A DNA stretch of 64,000 nucleotides from Tropicibacter alexandrii. Lineage in GTDB: Bacteria > Pseudomonadota > Alphaproteobacteria > Rhodobacterales > Rhodobacteraceae. The notes beneath the pieces are model-generated. The model was not told the origin of the DNA. It was given only the letters and a program-made list of their open reading frames with translations, and did no database searches. The stretch's first letter is position 1; each line of letters begins with the position of its first letter. The stretch covers positions 62,001-126,000 of the forward strand of contig NZ_RCTZ02000011.1 in the NCBI RefSeq assembly GCF_003667315.2. Direction: 5' to 3'. Below are positions 45,181-54,286 of this stretch, one piece after another. Both the position numbers and the translations under genes were made by a program.

Positions 45181-46128
45181 ATGCAAGGGACGCGTTTCCC
45201 CTCTGGCGACCCGGCGGCGGACCGTCGGGCCGGTTTCGCCGAAACCATGCTGCACCTGGGCGACCTGGCCGCAGCGATCGAAGCGATGAAATCCGCGCTG
45301 GATCTGGCGCCGGACTGGGCGGCGGGCTGGTTCCGTCTGGGCGAATGGTACGAGGCGGCGGGACTCGAAGCAGAGGCCGTAACCGCTTGGGACCGCGCGA
45401 TTCTCGCCGATCCGGCGGACCCGCTGGGTGCGGTTCTGAAACGCGATCTGCTGCGCGGGACGCAAGTGGCCGACACGCTGCCCCCGGCTTTCGTCGAGCT
45501 GCTGTTTGACCAATACGCGCCGCGTTTCGACACGGCGCTTCAGGACCGGCTCGGCTATCGCGGCCCGCAAATCATTGCCGATGCACTGCGCGCCGCCGGC
45601 GTCACCGCCGTGACCAATGTCATGGATCTCGGCTGCGGCACCGGCCTGACGGGCGAGGTGCTCCGCCCGCTGGCGCAGACCATGCACGGGGTCGACATCT
45701 CCGCCGGCATGCTGGCCGAGGCCGAGGCCAAGGGGCTGTATGACCGGCTCATCAAGGGGGACATCGCCGCGCTGCCGCTCGCGGATCAGCCCTATGACCT
45801 GATCGTCGCCACCGATGTCTTCAACTATCTCGGCGCGCTGGACGGGGTCATGACCTGGATCGCGGGCAGCCTCGCCCCGGGGGGCCTGCTGGCCTTCACC
45901 GTCGAAAAAGGCACCAAGGGCTACACCCTGCAAGAAGCCCGCCGCTTTGCCCACGCCCCCGCCTATGTCCGGGACTTGCTCACGCAGGCGGGCCTGACCA
46001 AGATCACCCTGACCGACTGCGTGCTGCGTCATGATCGCGGCACGGATGTCATGGGCCTGACCGTCACCGCCCGCGCCACGGCGACACAACACACGCGTGA
46101 GGGCGAAGACGGGTTGGAAACCGCCTGA
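45181..46128 (+). CDS. TPR-containing SAM-dependent methyltransferase
   Basis: The product has 315 residues. The first 90 residues hold about two TPR-like repeats ([40 protein letters not shown]). A class I methyltransferase follows, with motif [16 protein letters not shown], the acidic motif II in [10 protein letters not shown] and motif [15 protein letters not shown]. It lies on the opposite strand inside the bet locus. The substrate is unknown. The start ATG 45181 has a GAGAG upstream. Confidence 0.87.
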   Translation: MQGTRFPSGDPAADRRAGFAETMLHLGDLAAAIEAMKSALDLAPDWAAGWFRLGEWYEAAGLEAEAVTAWDRAILADPADPLGAVLKRDLLRGTQVADTLPPAFVELLFDQYAPRFDTALQDRLGYRGPQIIADALRAAGVTAVTNVMDLGCGTGLTGEVLRPLAQTMHGVDISAGMLAEAEAKGLYDRLIKGDIAALPLADQPYDLIVATDVFNYLGALDGVMTWIAGSLAPGGLLAFTVEKGTKGYTLQEARRFAHAPAYVRDLLTQAGLTKITLTDCVLRHDRGTDVMGLTVTARATATQHTREGEDGLETA

Positions 46129-46164
46129 GGCGAACACAACATCAAGCATAAGGAACCACCCCTG

Positions 46165-46190
46165 TGCTTCTTCTTGGTCCAAATACCCAA
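46165..46190. repeat. Degenerate copy of the GGTATTTTTGGACCAAAG repeat family
   Basis: CTTCTTCTTGGTCCAAATAC lies in the 85-base gap between the convergent methyltransferase and betC genes. It is the reverse orientation of the repeat found at 4494, 16342 and 54318. Confidence 0.55.
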
Positions 46191-46213
46191 ATTCCGCCCC
46201 CACCACGCGCGCC

Positions 46214-47719
46214 TCACTCTCCGCGTGGAAAGCGCTGGTTCTCTTCCAGCACGTTCAGGTCCATGTGATTGCGCATGTAGCGTTCCGACGCATCCCGCAA
46301 CGGCTGGAAGTCCCACGGGAAATAGCCGCCCTGCCGCAGTGCCTCATAGACCACCCAGCGCCGGGCCTGCGATTGCCGGACCTCGGCATCGAACCGCTTC
46401 AGATCCCAGCGTTCTGCCGCCTGCGCGCGAAAGCCCTCCAGCACCTCGGCATGCCCTGCCTCGCCCGCAAGGTTCACCAACTCATGCGGATCGGCCTCCA
46501 GATCGAACAGTTGTTCGGGGTCCAGATCGCAGGCGGTGTATTTCCACCGCCCCTGCCGCAGGCACACGAGCGGCGCGTAGGAGCCTTCTGCCGCGTATTC
46601 CATCGCCACCGGGGTTTCCCGCGCCGTACCGTTCATCAGCGGCACAAGGCTCTCGCCCGCGGTCCAAGGCATGACCTCGGACATGTCCACCCCCGCCAGA
46701 TCACACAGCGTCGGGCAGACGTCGATATTCGACACCGGATCATCGACCCGCGCGCCGGTGCCTCCGGGCACGGCGACCATCATCGGCACCCGCGCCGAGC
46801 CCTCGTAGAAGCACATCTTGAACCACAGCCCGCGCTCGCCCAGCATGTCGCCGTGATCGCTGACAAAGACCACGATGGCCTCTTGCCGCGTATCTTCGAG
46901 CACACCCAGCAGTTCGCCCACCTTGTCGTCGAGATAGCTGATATTGGCAAAATAAGCGCGGCGCGAGCGGCGGATATCCTCCTCGGTGATGTCGAAATTG
47001 CGCCAGTCATTGGCGTCGAAGATGCGCTTGGCGTGGGGGTCGTGATCCTCGTAGGCCATGGCCGGAACCTCAGGCAGCAGGTGGTCGCAGTCCTCGTAGA
47101 GGTCCCAATACTTGCGCCGCGCCACGTAAGGATCATGCGGATGCGTGAAGCTGACGGTCAGGCACCACGGGCGGTCGTCCTTGCCACGCGCCAGATCGTA
47201 GATCTTCATCTTGGCCGCGTGGGCGACCTCGTCGTCATATTCCATCTGGTTGGAAATCTCGGCCACGCCCGCGCCCGTGACCGAGCCCATGTTGTGATAC
47301 CACCAGTCGATCCGCTCGCCGGGTTTGCGGTAATCCGGCGTCCAGCCGAAATCGGCGGGGTAAATGTCGGTGGTCAGGCGTTCCTCGAACCCATGCAATT
47401 GGTCCGGCCCGACGAAATGCATCTTGCCTGAGAGGCAGGTCTGATAGCCCGCCCGACGCAGGTGATGCGCATAGGTGGGGATGTCGCTCGCGAACTCGGC
47501 GGCGTTGTCATAGACCCGGCTCATGCTGGGCAACTGCCCCGACATGAAAGACGCCCGCCCCGGCGCGCACAAGGGCGAGGCGGTGTAGGCGTTGCGAAAG
47601 CGGGTCGAACGCGCCGCCAGCGCCTTGAGGTTCGGCGCGTGCAGCCAGTCGGCAGGGCCGTCGGGAAACAGCGTGCCGTTGAGCTGGTCTACCATGACGA
47701 TCAGGATATTGGGTTTCAT
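46214..47719 (-). CDS. betC: Choline-sulfatase
   Basis: This 501-residue type I sulfatase releases choline from choline-O-sulfate. The sulfatase signature LCAPGRAS carries Cys51, which must be converted to formylglycine; the C-x-P-x-R pattern is intact. Other metal-site motifs are VMVDQLNG and FVSDHGDMLGERG. The C-terminus (RRWVVYEALRQGGYFPWDFQ) is typical of choline-sulfatases. ATG 47719 overlaps the betI stop by four bases and has GGAGGAG upstream. Confidence 0.95.
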   Translation of the reverse strand: MKPNILIVMVDQLNGTLFPDGPADWLHAPNLKALAARSTRFRNAYTASPLCAPGRASFMSGQLPSMSRVYDNAAEFASDIPTYAHHLRRAGYQTCLSGKMHFVGPDQLHGFEERLTTDIYPADFGWTPDYRKPGERIDWWYHNMGSVTGAGVAEISNQMEYDDEVAHAAKMKIYDLARGKDDRPWCLTVSFTHPHDPYVARRKYWDLYEDCDHLLPEVPAMAYEDHDPHAKRIFDANDWRNFDITEEDIRRSRRAYFANISYLDDKVGELLGVLEDTRQEAIVVFVSDHGDMLGERGLWFKMCFYEGSARVPMMVAVPGGTGARVDDPVSNIDVCPTLCDLAGVDMSEVMPWTAGESLVPLMNGTARETPVAMEYAAEGSYAPLVCLRQGRWKYTACDLDPEQLFDLEADPHELVNLAGEAGHAEVLEGFRAQAAERWDLKRFDAEVRQSQARRWVVYEALRQGGYFPWDFQPLRDASERYMRNHMDLNVLEENQRFPRGE

Positions 47720-48285
47720 GACTGCTCCTCCATGAGGGCGCGGGCCACGGCCATGACCCGTGCCTCTGCGCCCTCGATTGCCTCGTCGCCCAAAGCGGCG
47801 CGCAGGTAGACCCCGTCGATCAGCGCGGCCAGCGTCGCCGCAGCAGCCTCGGGGTCGCGCGCGCGCCCGCGCAGGCTTGCGATCAGGTTCGAGCGCAAGC
47901 GCCGCTGATAGACGCGCAGCAAGCGCGCCACATCCGCGTCGCGCTGCGCCAAAACGTAGAAATTGAGCCAAGCAGCAATGGTGGCGCGGTCGAAATGCCC
48001 CTCGCCCATGCTTGCGCTGATGATGGCCTCCAGCCGCCGCCCTTCGGGGGCAGTTGCCAAGGCATGGCGAACGTCAGCGCCATATTCCGACAGGATATGC
48101 CGCATCGCCGCGAGGAAAATCTGCGCTTTCGAGCCGAAATAATGATGCGCCAGCGCGCTGGACATGCCCGCGCGTTTCGCAATCTGGCCAACCGTCACGT
48201 CCAATGTCCCGCTCTGGCCGATTTCCTCGACCGTCGCGGCCACCAGCGCCGCCCGCCTTATGGGTTCCTGTCCGACCTTTGGCAT
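47716..48285 (-). CDS. betI: TetR-family repressor of the betaine locus (BetI)
   Basis: The product has 189 residues. The N-terminal TetR helix-turn-helix (LDVTVGQIAKRAGMSSALAH, then HYFGSKAQIFLAA) and the choline-sensing C-terminal domain (FDRATIAAWLNFYVLAQRDA) match BetI. The start MPKVGQEPIRRAALVAATVE is the family start. BetI normally represses bet genes until choline is present. It is coupled to betC by a four-base overlap, and a TetR-type palindrome lies 20 bases upstream of it. Confidence 0.94.
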   Translation of the reverse strand: MPKVGQEPIRRAALVAATVEEIGQSGTLDVTVGQIAKRAGMSSALAHHYFGSKAQIFLAAMRHILSEYGADVRHALATAPEGRRLEAIISASMGEGHFDRATIAAWLNFYVLAQRDADVARLLRVYQRRLRSNLIASLRGRARDPEAAAATLAALIDGVYLRAALGDEAIEGAEARVMAVARALMEEQS

Positions 48286-48304
48286 TCTTTCGGAATGCCG
48301 GTTC

Positions 48305-48320
48305 TTGACTGACCCGTCAA
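48305..48320. promoter_or_regulatory. Putative BetI operator
   Basis: TTGACTGA-CCCGTCAA is a 16-base imperfect palindrome (6 of 8 pairs) located 20 bases ahead of betI. Size and position fit autoregulation by a TetR-type repressor. No equally good copy was seen before betA. Confidence 0.55.
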
Positions 48321-48330
48321 TAAAAATCCT

Positions 48331-48354
48331 GACGCCCGCGCGGTGCCGGGCGTC
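48331..48354 (-). terminator. Terminator between the small gene at 48358 and betI
   Basis: GACGCCCG pairs with CGGGCGTC across an eight-base loop; on the minus strand AGGATTTTTA follows. It begins four bases past the small-gene stop, so betI has its own promoter. Confidence 0.7.
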
Positions 48355-48357
48355 GGG

Positions 48358-48555
48358 TCATGCGTGGATCGTGCCGATCACGGTGTTCTGGGGCAGTTTG
48401 GCCACCTCGATCCCGTCCTGCACCCGGCGCAGGTTGTAGCCGTAGCCGCGCATCCGAAAGCGCCACTCGGCGTCGGACAGAACCTTTTCGCGCTCCTTCA
48501 ACAGGAACTCGGCGATCTCGACCATGTCATGGGTCGTCTTGGTATCGGTGAACAT
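48358..48555 (-). CDS. Small hypothetical protein
   Basis: The product has 65 residues (MFTDTKTTHDMVEIAEFLLK start; a helix with KEREKVLSDAEWRFRMRGYG follows). GGAG lies upstream of the ATG. Codon use looks like its neighbours. The end NTVIGTIHA is uncharged. I do not recognise the family. A terminator follows directly, which supports it being a real gene. Confidence 0.55.
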   Translation of the reverse strand: MFTDTKTTHDMVEIAEFLLKEREKVLSDAEWRFRMRGYGYNLRRVQDGIEVAKLPQNTVIGTIHA

Positions 48556-48663
48556 ATCCCGTCTCCATCTGATGGGGTTGACAGGATCAGGGTCGGCGCG
48601 AATCGCGGCAAAAATGGGGTGGCCGCGCGGATTTTTCATGGAATGGCGACAATGACGGCCCGT

Positions 48664-49569
48664 TCAGACCTTCGTTTCCGGGATGGCCGGGGTGACGCGA
48701 CGCTTCAGCACTGCTTCGCGCCACGTGATGAAGACCACGGCGCTCAGAATGATCACCCCGCCGGTGATCACCCATGGGTCGATCGGTTCGGCAAAGAACA
48801 TCGCCCCCAGCGAGACCGACCAGACCAGTTGCAGGAACGTGACCGGTTGGGTGACGGTGACCGGAGCCGAGGCGAAGGCCAAAGTCATCGTGTAATGACC
48901 CGCCGTTGCAAACAGCGCCACGAAGAACAGCACGGTCAATTCCCATGCGGTGGGCCAGACCCACACGGCCAAGGCCAAAGGCGCGAGCCCGATGGTCACG
49001 GTCACGGACAGCAGCGCCACGACAACCACGGCGCTGACCTCGTCCGACAGGATCTTGGCCAGCAGGTAGGACACGCCGAATAGCAGCGCCGTGCCCAGCA
49101 TGGCGAAATGCCCCGGGTCCAGTTCGCGAAATCCCGGCCGCAGGATCACCAAGGCACCGATCAGCGCGGCCACGATCGCCATGACACGCCGGACCGCCAA
49201 CCGTTCGCCCAAGAACACGACCGCGAGGATGGTGACATAGACCGGGTTGAGATAGTTCATCGCCGTGACCTCGGCGATGGGAATGCGGGTCATGGCGTAG
49301 AACCACAGGGCCACGCCCACCGTATGCACCACCCCGCGCAACGAACACAGCCGCCACTGCCGCGCGGTCAGCCGCGTGCGGGCCAGAGACCGCACCATCG
49401 GCAGCAGGAAGACCAAACCGATCAGGTAGCGCAGGAAGGCGCTTTCGGCAGCCGGGATGCGCCCGCCCAGCAGTTTGACCAGTGCCGTGACACCCACGAA
49501 GCAAAGCCCCGATACAATCATCCAGAAGATGCCCCGCCCCGGGGATGCCGTTTCCATGCAGGCAGACAT
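48664..49569 (-). CDS. EamA-type drug/metabolite exporter (DMT superfamily)
   Basis: The product has 301 residues with ten hydrophobic segments in two EamA repeats (GLCFVGVTALVKLLGGRIPA, and the second half opening near LGTALLFGVSYLLAKILSDE). AEVTAMNYLNPVYVTILAVV and TVTQPVTFLQLVWSVSLGAM are the typical repeat-end motifs. The substrate is unknown. The start is uncertain: 49569, 49557 and 49596 are all possible. Confidence 0.88.
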   Translation of the reverse strand: MSACMETASPGRGIFWMIVSGLCFVGVTALVKLLGGRIPAAESAFLRYLIGLVFLLPMVRSLARTRLTARQWRLCSLRGVVHTVGVALWFYAMTRIPIAEVTAMNYLNPVYVTILAVVFLGERLAVRRVMAIVAALIGALVILRPGFRELDPGHFAMLGTALLFGVSYLLAKILSDEVSAVVVVALLSVTVTIGLAPLALAVWVWPTAWELTVLFFVALFATAGHYTMTLAFASAPVTVTQPVTFLQLVWSVSLGAMFFAEPIDPWVITGGVIILSAVVFITWREAVLKRRVTPAIPETKV

Positions 49570-49660
49570 ATCGTGTTCACCGGCGGGTACAAGCATGTCT
49601 GCGGCATGCATGTGTTCCGGGCAAGGATTTCGCCCCGGCTTGCGCCGGGTCGACCCGCGC

Positions 49661-49730
49661 GGGCTGCGCCCGCGCAAGGGGCTCTGCCCCCGGCCTGCGG
49701 CCTCCCCCGCGGCATTTCGGGCCAGAAAAA
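49661..49730. repeat. GC-rich intergenic repeat (GGGGCTCTGCCCCCGGCCTG type)
   Basis: GCGCGGGCTGCGCCCGCGC and GGGGCTCTGCCCCCGGCCTG with GCGGCCTCCCCCG sit between the EamA and LysE-type genes. The same GCTCTGCCCCCGGCCTGCGG stretch occurs at 54293, where it leads into the GGTATTT repeat. Here the last part is altered. Confidence 0.65.
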
Positions 49731-49737
49731 GACCCGA

Positions 49738-50331
49738 TCAGGAGAACAGCAATTTCGCCGCGATGGCCCACATGGTCAGACCGATGACGAGATCGAGAAT
49801 TTGCCACGCGCGGGGTCTTGCGAAGACCGGGGCGAGCAGGCGCGCGCCGTAGCCGAGCGCCGTGAAGAAGGTGAACGAGGCGGTCATGGCGCCGAGGGCG
49901 AAATCGAGCCGGTCATCATATTGCGCCGAGACCGCGCCCAGCAGGACGACCGTATCGAGGTAGACATGCGGGTTGAGCCATGTCAGCGCGAGGCAGGTGA
50001 GGATGGCGTTGCGCAGGCTGCCCGCGGTGGGGCCTGCCTGCATCGTCGCGCCACCCCTGTAGGCGGCCAGCAGGGTGCGCGCGCCGTACCAGATCAGGAA
50101 GGCCGCGCCGAACAGCCGCATCGCCCATTCGAGGCCGGGGATCGCGGTGGCGAGGTGGCCGAACCCCGCGACCCCGGCGGCGATCAAGGCGGCGTCGGAC
50201 AGGGCGCAGACCGCGACGACGGGGCCGACATGGGCGCGCAGCAAGCCTTGCCGCAGGACAAAGGCGTTCTGTGCCCCGATGGCAAGGATCAGCGAAAGGC
50301 CAAGGGCAAAACCCGCAAGGGCGGTGGTCAT
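49738..50331 (-). CDS. LysE/ArgO-family amino-acid exporter
   Basis: The product has 197 residues with six hydrophobic segments. LSLILAIGAQNAFVLRQGLL is the LysE/ArgO signature; LTWLNPHVYLDTVVLLGAVS is a second conserved block. It should export lysine, arginine or an analogue. Its ATG overlaps the stop of the upstream NB-ARC/TPR gene by four bases (ATGA), so the two are translated together. No LysG/ArgP-type regulator is adjacent. Confidence 0.92.
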   Translation of the reverse strand: MTTALAGFALGLSLILAIGAQNAFVLRQGLLRAHVGPVVAVCALSDAALIAAGVAGFGHLATAIPGLEWAMRLFGAAFLIWYGARTLLAAYRGGATMQAGPTAGSLRNAILTCLALTWLNPHVYLDTVVLLGAVSAQYDDRLDFALGAMTASFTFFTALGYGARLLAPVFARPRAWQILDLVIGLTMWAIAAKLLFS

Positions 50332-52541
50332 GAGGCATCCTGTTTGATCAGGGCGTCCGCTTGTGCCTGTTGCCTGGCGAAGTCAAGACCGTGTTTGGCA
50401 CACAGGGTTTTGGCCTTGGCCTCGTACAGCCCGCGCGCGCCGGGCTGCTGCGCCAGCACCAGCCAGCATAGGGTCAACCAATCCGCCGCTCTGCGCAGGT
50501 CGGGATGGTCGGGTTTGAGTACGTCGGCAAGGCTGTCGTAGGCCTCTTGCAGCAGCGGTTCTGCCTGCGGTGCCTGACCAGCTTTCAGGGCCAAGACTGC
50601 GGTGTTCAACAGGGGAATGGCCAGTCGAGCATCCCCCGACGGCAGCACTTTGCGACGGATGACAAGGGCTTGGCCAGCCAGATCGGCAGCTTGTGTCCCA
50701 CGCCCCTGCATTGCGCGGAGCACTGAAAGATTGTTCAAAGCCATTGCCACATTATCATGATTTTCCCCCAGCTGCGCGCGATAATGCAACAGCGCCTCTT
50801 CAAAGGCCTCTGCGGCCAGTTCCAGATCGCCGCCTTCCCCTTGTCGGGCGCGCTCTATCCACAGCCCGCCCAACATGTTGAGACTGTCCGCCAGATCGAC
50901 GCTGTCCGGGCGGTGGGTGCGGTTCAGGGTGATGGCGCGGTCCAGAAGGGCCTCTGCCGTGTCAAACTCACCTTGCCGCAGGTGCGCCACGGCCAGATTG
51001 GCCAGCCCCACAGCCATGTCGCGGTGGTCAGGCTGCAGGCGGGCCTCTTTCAGTGCTTGGCCCGCTTGGGCCAAGGCCAATTCCGACGACTCGTGCAACA
51101 TTGACAGATAGATCGCAGATTGGTTGAGCACAAATTCCAAAGCCGCGCCGCCGGGGGCGGTAGAGGTGGCGCTGTCCAGCTTTGGTTCTAAGACCTCCCA
51201 CAAGGTCAGGGAATGCGGGGTCAGGCGGGCGCAGAGGGGCCAGTTGCCGGGAGCCAACGCATCTGCGGGGTACACCGCCGCCAACAGCTCGACCGCTGCG
51301 CGCGCCGCCCGCATGTCTGACCTCCGGTCCTGCACCGCGCGCAGGGCGGCGGCGGTCATGCGGTGCAGGGTAAATCCTTCGCCCGTCTCCGCCCGTTGCA
51401 ACAGCGAGGCCGCGGCCAGATCGGCAAAGGCGCGGCGCAGGCGATCCGGGTCGTCAGACAGGCTGGCCTCCTCGGCCTCGATCACCTCGGGGTCCAAGGC
51501 GCGACGTCGCCCCTCGACCCCGCCGGTGAACAGGTCTGGCCCCAGCGCCTCGGGCGCCCACCATGCCAGAATGTCGATCACCCGCTGCGCGTCGCTGGGC
51601 AGGCGTTCGTAGCTGACCATGACCGCGCCGATCACGCTGTCATCGTAGTCGCCATTTCGCGGCGCGGTTTCCAGCACCTCTGCGATGCGGGTCTGGACCG
51701 CGCCAAAACTGTCGTGCCGCGCCAGGGCCCTGGCGACGATCAGCGCCAGCGGCAGACCACCCAAAGCCTGCGCCAAGGCCTGCGCGCCCGGCGCGTCGTC
51801 GCTACCGGCCTCGACCAGCAGCAGGCGCACGGCGGGGCTGTCCGGCCCGTCCCAAGGCAGGGTCTTCGGCTGGACCTTGGGCCACTGCCCCCAGCCCTCT
51901 GATTCGCGGGTGGTGACGATCAGATGCGGGCCGCTGGGCATCATGTCCTTGATCGCGGCGTAGCTGGCGACGTTGTCATAGACGACCAGCCACCGGCCCT
52001 GCGCGCCGACCCTTGCCAGAACCGCCCGCGCGTCGGCCTGAATGTCGCCGGTCCGGGTCACGCCAAGGCTGTCGGCGGCGGCGACGATCATCGGCAGAAA
52101 GACGGCGGGGTCGGCGGTGGCCCAGAGGATGCCGTCATAGCTTTCGCCGTATTTGTCGACATACAGCCGGGCGAGCGCGGTCTTGCCATAGCCACCATGG
52201 CCCTGCACCACCGCCGTCAGCGCGGCGTGGCCCTGCGCCAGCAGCCCGTCGCGGAGGGCTTGCAGATCATGCTCGCGCCCGAGGATCTCCCGCTGGATGG
52301 GAGGGACGTTGATTTGGGGGGGCTTCGGCGGTTCTGGCTTCTCTGGTTCAGGCATATGCGGATCGGGAACAAGATAGGTTGGCTGCGGAGCAAACGGCTT
52401 GGGGCGGACGTATCGATAGAGCTTGGCCGGGATGTGGAAGACCCATCCGAGACCGACAAGGCCAAGGAGCCCGACGACGAAGCTCCAATGCTCTCCCTCC
52501 CACGACGTGGGACCGGCCAAAATCTGATTGATGAAATCCAC
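50328..52541 (-). CDS. Membrane-anchored NB-ARC/TPR STAND NTPase
   Basis: The product has 737 residues from the chosen GTG. A single membrane segment (WSFVVGLLGLVGLGWVF, about residues 19-35) is followed by a Pro-rich linker. The NB-ARC NTPase shows Walker A GHGGYGKTAL with Lys120, Walker B WLVVYDN (184-190), the VTTR sensor (209-212) and GLPLAL (262-267), then a winged-helix part with an MHD-like LHRM. At least five TPRs fill the C-terminus (GLANLAVAHLRQGEFDTAEA, ALNNLSVLRAMQGRGTQAAD). There is no TIR, nuclease or protease effector domain. GTG 52607 is open but lies in the yebC terminator; GTG 52541 has GGAAG upstream. The role is unknown; a sensor or defence protein is possible. Confidence 0.82.
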   Translation of the reverse strand: MDFINQILAGPTSWEGEHWSFVVGLLGLVGLGWVFHIPAKLYRYVRPKPFAPQPTYLVPDPHMPEPEKPEPPKPPQINVPPIQREILGREHDLQALRDGLLAQGHAALTAVVQGHGGYGKTALARLYVDKYGESYDGILWATADPAVFLPMIVAAADSLGVTRTGDIQADARAVLARVGAQGRWLVVYDNVASYAAIKDMMPSGPHLIVTTRESEGWGQWPKVQPKTLPWDGPDSPAVRLLLVEAGSDDAPGAQALAQALGGLPLALIVARALARHDSFGAVQTRIAEVLETAPRNGDYDDSVIGAVMVSYERLPSDAQRVIDILAWWAPEALGPDLFTGGVEGRRRALDPEVIEAEEASLSDDPDRLRRAFADLAAASLLQRAETGEGFTLHRMTAAALRAVQDRRSDMRAARAAVELLAAVYPADALAPGNWPLCARLTPHSLTLWEVLEPKLDSATSTAPGGAALEFVLNQSAIYLSMLHESSELALAQAGQALKEARLQPDHRDMAVGLANLAVAHLRQGEFDTAEALLDRAITLNRTHRPDSVDLADSLNMLGGLWIERARQGEGGDLELAAEAFEEALLHYRAQLGENHDNVAMALNNLSVLRAMQGRGTQAADLAGQALVIRRKVLPSGDARLAIPLLNTAVLALKAGQAPQAEPLLQEAYDSLADVLKPDHPDLRRAADWLTLCWLVLAQQPGARGLYEAKAKTLCAKHGLDFARQQAQADALIKQDAS

Positions 52542-52598
52542 ACCTACACTCCCGACGCCCAATGACGTCAGAAAAGCATCCTGCGGCAGAAAACGAAA

Positions 52599-52624
52599 CC
52601 CCCGCACGCGGTGTGCGGCGGGGG
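52599..52624 (-). terminator. Terminator downstream of yebC
   Basis: On the minus strand CCCCCGC...GCAC pairs with GTGCGGGGG with one bulge, followed by TTTCGTTTT. It lies between yebC and the NB-ARC gene, so the latter has its own promoter. Confidence 0.75.
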
Positions 52625-52699
52625 AGTGTTAACCAAGCATGACCGGCTATTCCGTTTTGCCGGGATCGGTGTTCAAATCGTACAGGCCGCGACTTTGGG

Positions 52700-53440
52700 T
52701 CAGAGCTGCGCCATGACCTCGTCGGAGGCTTCGAAATTGGTGGTGACGCGCTGCACGTCGTCATCATCCTCCAGCGCATCGACAAGTTTCATCAGGGTTT
52801 GCATCCCGTCCAGATCGAGTTCGGTCGTGGTCGTGGGCTTCCAGATCAGCTTGGTCGACTCGCTTTCGCCCAGTTCGGCCTCGAGCGCGGTGGCGACCTC
52901 GTTCAGGTCGGTATCGGCGCAGTAGATCAGATGGCCATCCTCAGAGGATTCGACATCTTCGGCCCCGGCCTCGATCGCGGCCATCATGACGGTGTCCGCA
53001 TCGCCCACGGAGGCGGGATAGGTGATCTCGCCCTTGCGCTCGAACATGAAGCCGACAGAGCCGGTCTCCCCCAGATTGCCGCCATTCTTGGTGAAGGTCG
53101 AGCGGACATTGGAGGCGGTGCGGTTGCGGTTGTCGGTCATCGCCTCGACGATCACCGCGACCCCGTTGGGGCCGTAGCCCTCGTAGCGGATTTCCTCGTA
53201 ATCCTCGCCCTCGCCGCCAACGGCCTTCTTGATGGCGCGTTCGATATTGTCCTTGGGCATGGACTGGCCCTTGGCTTCCTTGACGGCGAGGCGCAGGCGC
53301 GGGTTCTTGTCGGGATCGGGATCACCCATCTTGGCGGCGATGGTGATCTCCTTGGAAAGCTTGGAAAACACCTTGGCGCGCAGCTTGTCCTGACGGCCCT
53401 TGCGGTGCTGGATATTCGCCCATTTTGAGTGGCCGGCCAT
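52700..53440 (-). CDS. yebC: YebC/PmpR-family protein
   Basis: The product has 246 residues, complete. [20 protein letters not shown] is the hallmark start; [39 protein letters not shown] and [16 protein letters not shown] follow. YebC proteins help ribosomes pass proline-rich stretches and were earlier described as transcription regulators. GAGGGAA lies upstream of the ATG. Confidence 0.97.
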   Translation of the reverse strand: MAGHSKWANIQHRKGRQDKLRAKVFSKLSKEITIAAKMGDPDPDKNPRLRLAVKEAKGQSMPKDNIERAIKKAVGGEGEDYEEIRYEGYGPNGVAVIVEAMTDNRNRTASNVRSTFTKNGGNLGETGSVGFMFERKGEITYPASVGDADTVMMAAIEAGAEDVESSEDGHLIYCADTDLNEVATALEAELGESESTKLIWKPTTTTELDLDGMQTLMKLVDALEDDDDVQRVTTNFEASDEVMAQL

Positions 53441-53551
53441 GGCACGTTCCCTCTTTTGTCTGTGACTGGTTTCGCGGGCTTATAATCCAAGGCCGCGGGG
53501 CTTGCCAAGGTGGGGCTTTTCCTTTGCGGCGGCGGCGGGTACCAAGTGCGA

Positions 53552-54286
53552 ATGAGCCGATTTCTGCTATTGCAGCTGCGCCCCGAGACCGAGGCCAGCG
53601 ATGACGAATTCCACGCCTTTCTCGACAAGGGCGGGCTGCGCGCGGCGCAGGTCCACAGGCTGCGTCTGGATCGCGAGGACCTGCCCGAGGCGCTGGATGC
53701 GCGCGACTATGCGGGGGTGATCGTCGGCGGGGGGCCGGGCTGCGTGTCCGACCCGGTGGACAGCAAGGACCCGGTCGAGGCCCGGATCGAGGCGGCCTGC
53801 CTGTCCTTGATGCCGGTCATCACGGCCGAGGATGTGCCGTTTATGGGCTGTTGCTACGGGATCGGGATACTTGCGCATCACCTCGGGGCCGAAGTGTCCA
53901 AGGCCCGGTTCGGCGAAGCGGTGGGCGCGGTGACCTGTCACGTGACCCCGCAGGGCAAGGCCGATGCCCTGACAGTCCCGCTGCCCGAGACCTTCGACGC
54001 CTTTGTCGGCCACAAGGAAGCGGTGCAGCACCTGCCCAAGGGGGCTGTGCATCTGGTGGCCTCTGGCCCCTGCCCCTACCAGATGATCCGGTTCGGCCAG
54101 AACGTCTATGCCACGCAGTTCCACCCGGAGGCGGACGCGGCCGGGTTCGAGACGCGGATTCGCATCTACAAGGACAAGGGCTATTTCCCGCCCGAGACCG
54201 CGCAGGACCTGATCGACATGTGCCGCGCGGCGGATGTGACCGTACCGGAGCGCCTTCTCGAGGGTTTCGTGCAGCGATACCGGTAG
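53552..54286 (+). CDS. Class I glutamine amidotransferase-like protein (GMP-synthase-like)
   Basis: The product has 244 residues. The triad is visible: nucleophile Cys101 in MGCCYGIGIL, His191 and Glu193 in QFHPEAD. FVGHKEAV and VIVGGGPGCVSD resemble stand-alone GuaA-type amidotransferase domains that often act as glutamine or gamma-glutamyl hydrolases. No synthetase partner is adjacent and the acceptor is unknown. ATG 53552 (MSRFLLLQL) was chosen over 53510. Confidence 0.88.
   Translation: MSRFLLLQLRPETEASDDEFHAFLDKGGLRAAQVHRLRLDREDLPEALDARDYAGVIVGGGPGCVSDPVDSKDPVEARIEAACLSLMPVITAEDVPFMGCCYGIGILAHHLGAEVSKARFGEAVGAVTCHVTPQGKADALTVPLPETFDAFVGHKEAVQHLPKGAVHLVASGPCPYQMIRFGQNVYATQFHPEADAAGFETRIRIYKDKGYFPPETAQDLIDMCRAADVTVPERLLEGFVQRYR

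Noticed and set aside
52542-52607. Longer N-terminus for the NB-ARC protein from GTG 52607
   Set aside because: This GTG lies inside the yebC terminator hairpin with no Shine-Dalgarno sequence; GTG 52541 has GGAAG upstream. Neither start is proven.
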